A stretch of 8,571 nucleotides of DNA from Planctomycetota bacterium (GCA_029259675.1 JAJDES010000406.1:1-8571), one strand, 5' to 3'; positions 1 through 7,264 are shown, counted from the first letter of the stretch. Made by a program: numbers and translations. Notes: a model not told the origin generated them from the sequence alone.

Positions 1-256
1 CCGCGGGCAAGGTCGCGCCCATGACGGATAGCCCCAGCAAATCGGGTGCTCCGCGCGCTAGGAGTCGGTCGGCGGCCGCTTCGAACTGAGCATCTCCATC
101 GGGCAGGTCGCCGCTCGCCAGTCGGAAAGCCAAGTCCTCCAGCACCACATCGATTCCGGCCTCGCGCAGCGCTCCCCCCAGGCGTAGGAGGCCCGGCGGC
201 GGCATCGAGTAGCCGAAGGTATCACGGTGGGGTGCGGATGCGATCAGGACGCGCAT
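1..256 (-). CDS. B12-binding-domain radical SAM protein, N-terminal part only
   Basis: This is an open frame from an ATG at 254-256 (reverse strand) to the window edge, 85 codons, with the rest outside the window. The product begins MRVLIASAPHRDTFGYSMPP and continues with a GLLRLGGALREAG stretch, a VVLEDLAF strand and, near residue 75, LLGLSVMGATLP. This is the usual start of the cobalamin-binding Rossmann-like domain found ahead of radical SAM cores: a beta strand, a PP-x-GLL-x-L segment leading into a helix, a strand ending in D, then 'dllGlSvmGaTlP'. The radical SAM CxxxCxxC cluster would lie further along and cannot be seen, so the reaction is unknown; the family includes methyltransferases and ring-rearranging enzymes. 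An ATG at 264 is in another frame. No Shine-Dalgarno sequence at normal spacing is visible. The gene is divergent from the lipoprotein gene, with about 150 bases between the starts. The family call is fairly safe; the substrate is unknown. Confidence 0.78.
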   Translation of the reverse strand, partial: MRVLIASAPHRDTFGYSMPPPGLLRLGGALREAGIDVVLEDLAFRLASGDLPDGDAQFEAAADRLLARGAPDLLGLSVMGATLPA

Positions 257-406
257 GGTGTCATGATCCGCGCCTTGGGCCGAGCTTTCCAGCAACATCC
301 CCGGGGCGGACTCGCTAGCCTACGTAGACTTCTCGGTGGTCGCTCCATGCGAACAAGCCCTATGTTCCCAGTCATATTTCCTATGCGCAGCCCGCGCTCC
401 CAAGTC

Positions 407-2428
407 ATGTCCGCTCGTCACACCGCTTCCAGGGCGGCAACGAATCTATTCTCAGGCCTGTTCGGGGCGCTTTTGCTGGTTGCCTGCGGCAGCAATAGCA
501 ACAACAGCAGCTCATTTTTGGTTCAGTCCGCGGCCCTGCGAACGTCTGCTGCCAACGAACCCGTAGTCACCGGACGTTGGATGGTGTTCTTTGCCGAGGA
601 AAACCCCGGCACCGGAACGGGCAGTCAAAATTTGAACACCGACGGGGACGATTCCGATCAGGTGGCCGTGGCTGTGGATTTGAGCTCCGCCGTCAATTAC
701 CCGCTCGGCGTAGCCGTGCGCTCCGTGGCGGGTGTGGTTGAAAACGCGATTCAAATCGTGGGCGATCAAATTTACTTGGTCGTGGACGAAGCTCAGGACG
801 GAATCGATTGGGACGGCAATCCCGGCTCCGACGATCTGGTGCTGCTGCACTGGCGCCTCGGTTCAAACGAGGTGCCGAACGGCGCGGGATTTATGAATGC
901 GGAGGGCGTGAGCTTTGTGGATCTCTTGGATGTGGCGGCATTGCCCAGGCCCGCCATCGCGGCCGGCAACCGTTTGATCTACAGCTCCCCGACACCGCCC
1001 GTGAATCCGGGTGAAACGTCACTGGTTGCGTTGGAGGCCGCTGCACCTTTGACCGGGGTCGCCTTGGACTCCGATGCTGCAGTGCCGCTGCAGCCGAAAA
1101 TCTTGGCTGTGGATCCGACGGGCATTCTGCTTCTGACGCTGGATGAGGGGACTTTCGTCGAGGATTACAACGGCGACACGGATATGGACGACGAGCGCGT
1201 GCTTGCATTTTACGACCTGCGCGATCCGGCCACTGCGCTCGTTCGCAATGTCGGCCAGGCCCTGCCGGAAGGCGACGGTATTTGGAACGCTTCCCTGAGT
1301 AATGAAGATGTGCTCTTGAGTTTCCTCGTTTCGGAAGACGGGCAAAACGCAACGAATTTGAACGATCCGGCCCTTTTTCCGACCTTGACCCAATGCGCGA
1401 TGGCCGACGCGGATGCGACCGACAACGTCTTGGCATACATCTACGTCGAGGACTTTGTGCTGGGGAATTCGGGCGTGCGCAACACCGGCTTGGTCGGTCG
1501 CGATCCCTTGATGGTTGCAGCCGGCAACGATCGCATTCTCAATAGCGACGGCTTTATCGCGGTGCTTTCCGACGAAAGCGCTGCCAATTGCGATTTGAAT
1601 GACGACGGAGATTCGCTCGATACGGTCCTGCGCTGGACGGCTGCACCCGCAGACCCGATGCTTGCGATCGAACCCGTTGTGGATGAAGCCCTGCTTTTGG
1701 CTTCGGCGATTGCCTTGCCCGGCGAGTCGAAGGGTGTCGCCGTTCTGGACGGCAACTGGGTTTTGATTGTTGACGAAGCGGCTGAAAATGACGACATCGA
1801 CGGGGATGGAAATCCGCTCGATGGAATGATGATGCCGATCACGCACCAATTGGTGGGTTGGTTGGATCCTCGTATGGGGGCGGCGGCCAGTTGGACTTTT
1901 GCCCACGATCCCGGCTTGGGGCAGATTTATGTGGGTGCGGGCTGGATGGCCAAGGAGAGCCGTGAGGGGCGTCTGGCATTTGCTTTTCAAGAGGAGCTAG
2001 CCGGTATTTCACTCAACTCCAGTTGCGATTCCCTCTCGATGGCAGACGGCGACACCGACGACGAATTGGCCAGTTGGATGCGCTTCAGCTCAGGCCGCAT
2101 GATCTTCCCCGGTGTGGGCTTTGCCCTCGAGCCGTCCAATCCCGGCATCGTGATCGAAGGCGTGCACGCCTTCTTCCGCGTTTCGGAAATGATGGAAGAC
2201 GTGGACTACAATCAAGACGGCGACAAGGCCGATGCAATCCTGGCGCGCAACCCCTTGTTCACTTGCGCCCCCACGCTGATGTCCACTGCCAATTCCGTAG
2301 ACGGATTGGTGATCTTCACGGACGGACTGCAGGGCGGGGCCTTTTTCGCATCGGAAGTGATGGACGGCAAGGACATCAATGGCGACGGAATGGTGGGCGA
2401 CTTGGTTGTGCGCTACTTCCGATTCTAA
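407..2428 (+). CDS. Lipoprotein with about ten Asp-rich, Ca2+-binding-like beta-hairpin units
   Basis: The product has 673 residues. I chose the ATG at 407 because it gives a compact lipoprotein signal: basic start (MSARHTASR), hydrophobic stretch GLFGALLLV, and lipobox LVAC with the lipidated Cys at residue 27, followed by a Ser/Asn linker. In-frame ATGs at 383, 362, 347 and 227 would only add unconvincing sequence. The mature part repeats one plan: a hydrophobic strand ending in acidic residues, a loop such as DYNQDGDKAD or DINGDGMVGD, then a strand such as VLLHW or VVRYF. Loops start near residues 77, 134, 253, 334, 396, 462, 547, 600 and 656, and a degenerate one lies near 196-205, giving an average step of about 60 residues. 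The D-x-N/D-x-D-G-D order resembles EF-hand, dockerin and thrombospondin-3 calcium loops. Four Cys lie in or near the loops of the second half. I do not recognise a named family. A calcium-stabilised beta-propeller or stacked beta protein anchored to a membrane is my inference; no catalytic motif is seen. Confidence 0.85.
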   Translation: MSARHTASRAATNLFSGLFGALLLVACGSNSNNSSSFLVQSAALRTSAANEPVVTGRWMVFFAEENPGTGTGSQNLNTDGDDSDQVAVAVDLSSAVNYPLGVAVRSVAGVVENAIQIVGDQIYLVVDEAQDGIDWDGNPGSDDLVLLHWRLGSNEVPNGAGFMNAEGVSFVDLLDVAALPRPAIAAGNRLIYSSPTPPVNPGETSLVALEAAAPLTGVALDSDAAVPLQPKILAVDPTGILLLTLDEGTFVEDYNGDTDMDDERVLAFYDLRDPATALVRNVGQALPEGDGIWNASLSNEDVLLSFLVSEDGQNATNLNDPALFPTLTQCAMADADATDNVLAYIYVEDFVLGNSGVRNTGLVGRDPLMVAAGNDRILNSDGFIAVLSDESAANCDLNDDGDSLDTVLRWTAAPADPMLAIEPVVDEALLLASAIALPGESKGVAVLDGNWVLIVDEAAENDDIDGDGNPLDGMMMPITHQLVGWLDPRMGAAASWTFAHDPGLGQIYVGAGWMAKESREGRLAFAFQEELAGISLNSSCDSLSMADGDTDDELASWMRFSSGRMIFPGVGFALEPSNPGIVIEGVHAFFRVSEMMEDVDYNQDGDKADAILARNPLFTCAPTLMSTANSVDGLVIFTDGLQGGAFFASEVMDGKDINGDGMVGDLVVRYFRF

Positions 2429-2448
2429 ATCCGAAACTCAATCGGATT
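2428..2448. terminator. Short hairpin at the lipoprotein stop codon, possible terminator
   Basis: A perfect 7-base inverted repeat (AATCCGA and TCGGATT) with a 7-base loop begins at the last base of the lipoprotein TAA. A second pairing, TCCGATT at 2418-2424 with AATCGGA at 2440-2446, competes with it. It lies between two convergent genes, where a two-way terminator would be expected. The stem is short and only moderately GC-rich, and no T-run follows on either side, so it is a weak candidate and could be chance. Confidence 0.22.
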
Positions 2449-2515
2449 CCAATGTCGGTCCCAATCTCGTTCCCCGGGAGATTCGTGCGCTCGAGATGCG
2501 CAGCTAAGCTGACGG

Positions 2516-3418
2516 CTAGGCCCAGTGCGGATCTCCGCTGGAACTGGGGGGCGACTTCATTTCAGTCAAGAAGCGGCGCGAAGCTGCTTCGGACTCCTCG
2601 CGGCGAGCATTACTGTTGGGATACTCAAGAATCAATTTGCGCCGTAATTGGGCCGCTTCGCGCTGGGCCGCTTTGCCGTTTGTATCGAGGTGCACGAGTT
2701 TGGGCAAACCGCGCTTGTGCAACGCCGTGCGGATGCGACCAACCGCGGCGCGCCGAAATTGCTCAAGAAAGCCCTTCTCCAGGCTGACTTGACGCATGGG
2801 GTGCAGGCGTTCGACACCTCGGCGCCAACGCTCGCGCTCGCTGACGAGCAGGACGTGATTGAAGAGCAGCTTGTTGGTCTTGAAGGGCAGGGCCTTCTTC
2901 GGCACGGCGGAATTGACCAGTTCGTCCAGTGGGTTGAGCTTGTGGTCGCGCTTGAGCACGCCGATGGCTTGCCAACGACTCTCCTTCACAAAGCGATCGG
3001 CCGACATCTCCCAATACACGTGCCCGAGCGACTTGCCGCGCGAGTAGCGCGCCAGGTGGTAGGGGACGAAGTGATTGTGGGCGATGGTGTCCGCCGCCAA
3101 GTGCGAGAGGTAGCCCAGGCAAAAGGCTTCTTCACCGGGAGTTTGCGAGGCGGCTTGCATGTCCTCGACGATCGTCCAGCGGTGACAATGGTTGTAGTGA
3201 CCGCCGAAGGCTTTGAAATTGATCAAATCGGCGGCGATGTTCCCGTATAGATAGCTGCTGCGTTCTTCGGTCAACAGCCTCGCCACGGAGGCCGGCAGCC
3301 ACTCTCGCCGGCGGCGGTAAATTCGCTCGGCGAACTCCATATGGTTGCCCGGTCCCCAGTGGCTGGAGAGCAGCAGGCCGAGCACCAGGAGCCCGAGTAT
3401 CAGGGACATTCCTTCCAT
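2516..3418 (-). CDS. Zinc-dependent phospholipase C family protein
   Basis: The product has 300 residues and resembles the zinc-dependent phospholipase C / S1-P1 nuclease fold (Pfam PF00882 type). It starts with an uncharged hydrophobic stretch (residues 4-18, signal peptide or anchor) followed by SSHWGPGNH. Candidate zinc ligands follow the order of Bacillus cereus PC-PLC: W21, H26, D64 in GNIAADL, a His in GGHYNHCHRW (74-81), H106 and D110 in GYLSHLAADTIAHNH, H116, then H133 and E137 in GHVYWE. The H-x3-D-x5-H and H-x3-E spacings match the known three-zinc site. Known members hydrolyse phospholipid head groups, but many bacterial relatives of this type are uncharacterised, so the substrate is not established. 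Residues after about 170 are basic and helical, probably a separate C-terminal region. The first ATG is used; the second, at 3409, has GAAGGA directly against it, too close to be a normal ribosome site. The gene converges on the lipoprotein gene. Confidence 0.85.
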   Translation of the reverse strand: MEGMSLILGLLVLGLLLSSHWGPGNHMEFAERIYRRRREWLPASVARLLTEERSSYLYGNIAADLINFKAFGGHYNHCHRWTIVEDMQAASQTPGEEAFCLGYLSHLAADTIAHNHFVPYHLARYSRGKSLGHVYWEMSADRFVKESRWQAIGVLKRDHKLNPLDELVNSAVPKKALPFKTNKLLFNHVLLVSERERWRRGVERLHPMRQVSLEKGFLEQFRRAAVGRIRTALHKRGLPKLVHLDTNGKAAQREAAQLRRKLILEYPNSNARREESEAASRRFLTEMKSPPSSSGDPHWA

Positions 3419-3745
3419 GACGACAAATTAGAAAGTCAGTGGGGCTGTGGCTATCTCGACTTGGGCCCCCGCAGGGAAAGGGTTGATTTCCAGCGACAGA
3501 TACGGAACCCAAGGAGCTCGAAGTGGATTTAATGGTTCGCCTTCGATTGGAGCCGACCCGAGCGGCCCACGGCTCCAAATCGACGGCCTTTGTTTGGAAA
3601 GTGGCACGGGGCGCCCCCCGAATGCCGGTCGAGCGGGGATGTCGAGAGCATCCGTATGCTGGTCCACCGATTCCCTGGGGCCCGGAGCGGACTACGCCGG
3701 TGCCCGGGCTCTCGATACCCTGGTGTACGGACTGCGGCCAAATTC
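3419..3745. other. Intergenic region between divergent genes, no confident gene
   Basis: This 327-base stretch separates the start of the PLC-like gene (minus) from the start of the glycosyltransferase gene (plus), so it should hold promoters for both. I see no convincing -35/-10 pair, operator or RNA gene. Overlapping open frames exist on both strands, but their peptides are rich in Arg, Pro and Gly and resemble no family. The only one worth noting is the doubtful minus-strand frame ending at 3428. The plus-strand frame that reaches back to 3590 is not believed to be translated, because the glycosyltransferase fold begins only after 3746. Confidence 0.6.
3428..3667 (-). CDS. Possible small ORF just upstream of the PLC-like gene, doubtful
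   Basis: This is a GTG-started frame of 79 codons whose TAA lies 9 bases before the ATG of the PLC-like gene, which is operon-like spacing. The predicted peptide is Pro-rich and ends in a strand-like stretch (YLSLEINPFPAG, then AQVEIATAPLTF). The frame is closed upstream by a stop at 3692-3694. There is no ribosome site, no recognised domain, and other frames over the same bases are also open, as often happens in GC-rich DNA. It could be a real small protein, the decayed tail of a lost gene, or chance. Confidence 0.18.
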   Translation of the reverse strand: MDQHTDALDIPARPAFGGRPVPLSKQRPSIWSRGPLGSAPIEGEPLNPLRAPWVPYLSLEINPFPAGAQVEIATAPLTF

Positions 3746-4855
3746 ATGACGGGTGACTCCAAACCAAAACTGGTTGTTCACATTGACGCCGAACGTGGGT
3801 TCTCGGGCGGTGAACTGCAAGTGTTCCTCTTGATGGAGGGCTTGCGCTCGCTTGGCGTGCGCAACCTGTTGATCTGCCCGCCTGGCAGTCGCGCGGCCCA
3901 GGAAGCCGAGCGGCGCGGATTCGATTGCAAGCGGGTTGCCATGGGCAACGATTTGAATTTGCTGTCCGTGTGGAGGCTTTCCCGCGCGCTGAAGCGCCTG
4001 GGGCCGGAGCTCGTTCATCTGCACACCGGCAGAGCCGCATGGCTGGGCGGCTTGGCTGCGAAGCTGGCCAAAATACCGGCCTTGGCCACGCGCCGTCAGG
4101 ACCGTCGCTTGAGTGGGGCGCGCTCGCGCATGATTTACGGTTCCCTGGTCAAGCGCACCGTGGCGATCTCCGAGGGAGTGCGGCGCTGCTTGACCGAAGG
4201 CGGCGTGCCGGAGGAGCGCGTGGAACGGATTTACAGTTCCATTGATCCCGCTGAGCTCATTCCGCGTGCGGATCCCGCCCATGTCCGGGGTGCCGAGCGC
4301 GTGGACTCGAATGCGGTTGTCATTTTGTGCCTGGCGGGCCTGGTCGCGCGCAAGGGCATTGACGTGTTGTTGCAAGCCTTGGCGCTCATGGCGGAGGACG
4401 AAATCCGACCGGCGGTGTGGATTGCGGGCGAAGGTCCCGAGCGCGACGCCCTTGAGTCACAACGCCGTCGTTTGGGGCTGGGCCGCGGCGTCCGATTGAT
4501 CGGAGCCAGACGCGATGTACCGGATTTGCTGGCGGCGTGTGATTTGACCGTTCTGCCTTCGCGGCGCGAGGGCTTGGGCGTTGCGGCGCTCGAATCCATG
4601 GCGGCCGGGCGGGCGGTGGTGGCTTCGCGCGTGGGCGGTTTGCAAGAAACCGTCGTGGACGGCCGAACCGGGTTCTTGGTGCCGCCGGACGATCCGCGCG
4701 CGTTGGCGGACGCCCTCGCCAAATTGTGTTCCGACTCGGAGTTGCGCCGAGAAATGGGGGCCCAGGGGCGTGAGCGCGTGGCCGAGGGTTTCTTGGCGCA
4801 GCAGATGGTCGCCGCTTATCTCGAGTTGTACGGACGCATCCTGGCCGAATCCTAA
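3746..4855 (+). CDS. GT4-type glycosyltransferase (GT-B fold)
   Basis: The product has 369 residues, a usual length for family GT4. The ATG at 3746 is chosen because the first Rossmann strand (KLVVHID, residues 8-14) and the glycine loop GFSGGEL (18-24) follow directly; an upstream extension of the frame has no family character. The N-terminal acceptor domain continues through LVHLHTGRAAWLGGLAAKL (89-107). The C-terminal nucleotide-sugar domain shows LAGLVARKGIDVLL with K203, the strand-loop WIAGEGPER (225-233), LTVLPSRREGLGVAALES with the EX7E pair E275 and E283, and VVASRVGGLQETV and GFLVPPDD, the common end of the family. Such retaining enzymes move a sugar from a nucleotide-sugar donor to lipid, glycan or other acceptors, usually at the cytoplasmic face of the membrane in envelope polysaccharide synthesis. 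Donor and acceptor cannot be told from sequence. The next gene starts 90 bases downstream on the same strand, so co-transcription is possible. Confidence 0.93.
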   Translation: MTGDSKPKLVVHIDAERGFSGGELQVFLLMEGLRSLGVRNLLICPPGSRAAQEAERRGFDCKRVAMGNDLNLLSVWRLSRALKRLGPELVHLHTGRAAWLGGLAAKLAKIPALATRRQDRRLSGARSRMIYGSLVKRTVAISEGVRRCLTEGGVPEERVERIYSSIDPAELIPRADPAHVRGAERVDSNAVVILCLAGLVARKGIDVLLQALALMAEDEIRPAVWIAGEGPERDALESQRRRLGLGRGVRLIGARRDVPDLLAACDLTVLPSRREGLGVAALESMAAGRAVVASRVGGLQETVVDGRTGFLVPPDDPRALADALAKLCSDSELRREMGAQGRERVAEGFLAQQMVAAYLELYGRILAES

Positions 4856-4945
4856 AGTCCCGAAGTCCGCGGCCGCGCGGGGCTGGGGGCTCGGGATAGC
4901 GGTGCGGATTGTCGCTCGCAGGGGGACCCCGTAGACTCCGCTCGC

Positions 4946-7264
4946 ATGGGACTAAGCGCGGGAATCATGATGTTGGCAACGATTGCGGCTCCCGTCAGCA
5001 TGGGCTCGGGCGATCGTTGGCAGTTGTACACGGGATTGTTCGGAGCGAGCGAAATTGAGCTTTGTCTGCCCGCGGGTGAACAGGGCCCCGCCGTTGCTGA
5101 GGCCGTAGCCAAATTGGAGGGGCGCGGGGAGTTTAAGGTCCTGTTGACGCGGGCCGGGCAAGCGCCACAAGCCGGACGCGCAGAGCTTCCGCGCATCGTC
5201 CTGGGGGAGCGCTCCACTCCGGGTATGCAGCCCATTTTGAAAGCGCTTGAGATTGAGGCGATTGAGCCCACGGGTTTTCAATTCGGCGGAAGCAATTACA
5301 TTCAGGACCGCGATGTGCTCGTCGCGTGCCTTGAGGATCCGGAGCGACCCGGTTTGCCGCTAACCGTATACCTCGGCGTCGAAGCCAAAACCGCGAAAGC
5401 TTTCCTGGGTGACTTGGAACTCACATCCAATCCGGGTTTTGTGGCTTATCGCGGCGGACATCCGATGGTGCAGGGAGAGCTGGACCGCGACGGGGTCATC
5501 ATCAAGGAATCCGTGCAAGCGCAGTGGGGGCGTTGGCAAATGCGCGAGCGCGAAATTCAGCGCGGTCAGCAGCGCGGATTCATGTTGCGCGTGCATCCGG
5601 GAGTTGCTCAGACATCCATTGATGCCTACTTGGAGCAGGCGGTTGGCGCTCGCTTCAATGTGCGGCAATGGACGGGGCAAACTTCGAAAGTGGAGTTGCA
5701 TCTGTTTGCGAGCCCGCTCGACAAGCAGCTCTTCACCGGCTCGATCGAGCTTTCGTCGGTGAATCCCGTTCGGCCCTGGGCTCAAATTCTATTGGCGGAT
5801 GGAATTCCAACCGACGGAGGGGCCGCCGTGGCCCTGGCGTTGGCACGCGCCAGCCTCGGGCGAGAAGCGGACGCTTGGCTGCGCGACGGGGCCTCCTATG
5901 CCGGTGCGAACTTGTACTACGACCGCTCGCTAGCCACATGGATCGCGCGGCTCGGGGCGGCGCAGTTGTGGCTGAGCGCGGCCGAGTTGGTGGACCCCGC
6001 GGCGGGCAACAAACACTCGCCGCATGTGCTCGCTCCCCAACGCGGATTGCTATTTCAAACCCTCACTCGCCTCAGGGGGGCCGAGTGGATGCGCGGACTT
6101 TGGGAGGGCTCAAAGACCTTGAGCCCGGGCGATCCCGAATTGGAAGTCCAGTGGCGCAAGGCCCTGGAGCAAGCGCAAAGTCAGCGGGCCGATCGGCTCG
6201 TGCCCGCGCGGCGCCGCGAGTTTTTGGCATCGGGCGCCTTTGCGGGCGCCGATTTGGTCAATCAAGCGGGTGTGCGCAATTCGGGCCTATTGAATGACGA
6301 AGTGGACCAGGCCTGTCGGCAATTGAAGGAGCTCGGCGCCAGTGCGGTGGCACTTTCGACCCACGCCTACCTGGATTCGGCGCCGCCCGCACTTCCCAGC
6401 TTGGCCCGCAAGCGCAGCAGCGATCCCGACGTGGCCTTTCTTTGGGCGGCTGCGGCCGCCAAGCGTTCGGGCCTCAAATTGGCGAGCCAAGCTCGAATTT
6501 TGACCAGCCCCAGCGGCGGCCTGGCCGGCATGGCGCCCTGGCATAAGCCCCAGGATTGGATTCGCTTCCACGAACGCTTCCGCGCTTGGGTGGCGCACTA
6601 CGCTCTCTTGGCTGAACTTTGCGAGGCGGATCTATTTGCGCTGGGATCGGAATTGCTGCACACGACCCAATGGGAGGCGGAGCCCGATCGCGTGCACGTG
6701 GACTACCAATTGCTCGAAGACAAGCGCCGGCTGTTTGAAGAGGAAGTCGCCACGGCGCGCGGCGCATTCTCCGGCGCTTTGACCTATGTGGCGCTGATGG
6801 GACCCCATGGAAAGGAAGCCGAGCGCTTTCAACTTTGGTCCAGTTTCGACCTCCTGGGAGCGACGATGTTCGATCCCGTTACGCGCCAAGCTTGGCCCCT
6901 GGGAAGCTCGATCCCGCGTTTGGTCTCGGACAACATGACCGAGCGCTTGGAGCCGCTGGGGGAATTGGCACGGGATACGGGGTTGCCTTGGGTTTTGTGG
7001 CCAATCGGTTTTCCCTCGACGATCGATGCGCATTCCAATCCCTTTGAATTGAGCGGCGCCGTCTCAGCCAAGCGTCAAACCCAGCTCTTCACCACCCTGG
7101 CCAAAGTGCTGGAAGACTTGAAGCGGCGCGAGCTTGGGCCGCGCGGGCTTTTCATTTGGAACTGGCGCGTGCACTCCCTCGCCGGAGGCAAGAGCGAGCG
7201 TAGCTTCACACCCCAAGACAAGCCGGCACAGGCCTTGTTGCCGCGCGTTTTCGGTGCCCTGTAA
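4946..7264 (+). CDS. Large protein with GH113-like TIM barrel and gluzincin-like middle region, key residues missing
   Basis: The product has 772 residues. It starts with a hydrophobic stretch lacking basic residues (SAGIMMLATIAAPVSM), a weak signal peptide. Residues 24-165 form a mixed alpha/beta region I do not recognise (VYLGVEAKTAKAF at 141-153). The middle (about 210-410) resembles the back half of gluzincin peptidases: a strand-rich part, DAWLRDGASYAGA (309-321, like 'P-x-WL-x-EG-x-A-x-Y'), then a helical region with QRGLLFQTL. No HExxH occurs upstream of W311, where GAAVALALARASLG stands instead. Residues 440-772 follow the GH113 (beta-mannanase-type) order: RNSGLLNDEVDQACRQLKEL, LGASAVALSTHAY, KLASQARILTSP, WIRFHERFRAWVAHYALLAE, ALGSELL with E569 at the acid/base site, ALTYVAL, LWSSFDLLGATMFDP, then LPWVLWPIGFPS and GLFIWNWR. 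In GH113 the penultimate segment normally carries the nucleophile as '-TE-x-G-Y'; here P686 stands there. Function is unknown; it could be a carbohydrate-binding pseudoenzyme or scaffold. Confidence 0.8.
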   Translation: MGLSAGIMMLATIAAPVSMGSGDRWQLYTGLFGASEIELCLPAGEQGPAVAEAVAKLEGRGEFKVLLTRAGQAPQAGRAELPRIVLGERSTPGMQPILKALEIEAIEPTGFQFGGSNYIQDRDVLVACLEDPERPGLPLTVYLGVEAKTAKAFLGDLELTSNPGFVAYRGGHPMVQGELDRDGVIIKESVQAQWGRWQMREREIQRGQQRGFMLRVHPGVAQTSIDAYLEQAVGARFNVRQWTGQTSKVELHLFASPLDKQLFTGSIELSSVNPVRPWAQILLADGIPTDGGAAVALALARASLGREADAWLRDGASYAGANLYYDRSLATWIARLGAAQLWLSAAELVDPAAGNKHSPHVLAPQRGLLFQTLTRLRGAEWMRGLWEGSKTLSPGDPELEVQWRKALEQAQSQRADRLVPARRREFLASGAFAGADLVNQAGVRNSGLLNDEVDQACRQLKELGASAVALSTHAYLDSAPPALPSLARKRSSDPDVAFLWAAAAAKRSGLKLASQARILTSPSGGLAGMAPWHKPQDWIRFHERFRAWVAHYALLAELCEADLFALGSELLHTTQWEAEPDRVHVDYQLLEDKRRLFEEEVATARGAFSGALTYVALMGPHGKEAERFQLWSSFDLLGATMFDPVTRQAWPLGSSIPRLVSDNMTERLEPLGELARDTGLPWVLWPIGFPSTIDAHSNPFELSGAVSAKRQTQLFTTLAKVLEDLKRRELGPRGLFIWNWRVHSLAGGKSERSFTPQDKPAQALLPRVFGAL

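Noticed and set aside
46..318. Plus-strand frame of 90 codons at the window start
   Set aside because: It is antisense to the B12-binding-domain gene and its peptide is Pro/Arg/Gly-rich without family resemblance.
227..406. N-terminal extension of the lipoprotein frame from the ATG at 227
   Set aside because: It overlaps the start of the divergent radical SAM gene and would bury the signal peptide 60 residues inside the protein.
1019..1990. Long minus-strand open frame (323 codons) inside the lipoprotein gene
   Set aside because: It is antisense to a gene with a lipobox and clear internal repeats; its His/Arg/Gln-rich peptide has no domain character and arises from codon bias on the other strand.
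2023..2787. Plus-strand frame of 254 codons spanning the convergent gene ends
   Set aside because: It overlaps the lipoprotein and PLC-like genes in frames that lack their motifs and has an Arg-rich shadow composition.
3590..3745. N-terminal extension of the glycosyltransferase frame
   Set aside because: The 52 extra residues are Arg/Pro/Gly-rich and do not match the family, whose first beta strand begins just after the ATG at 3746.
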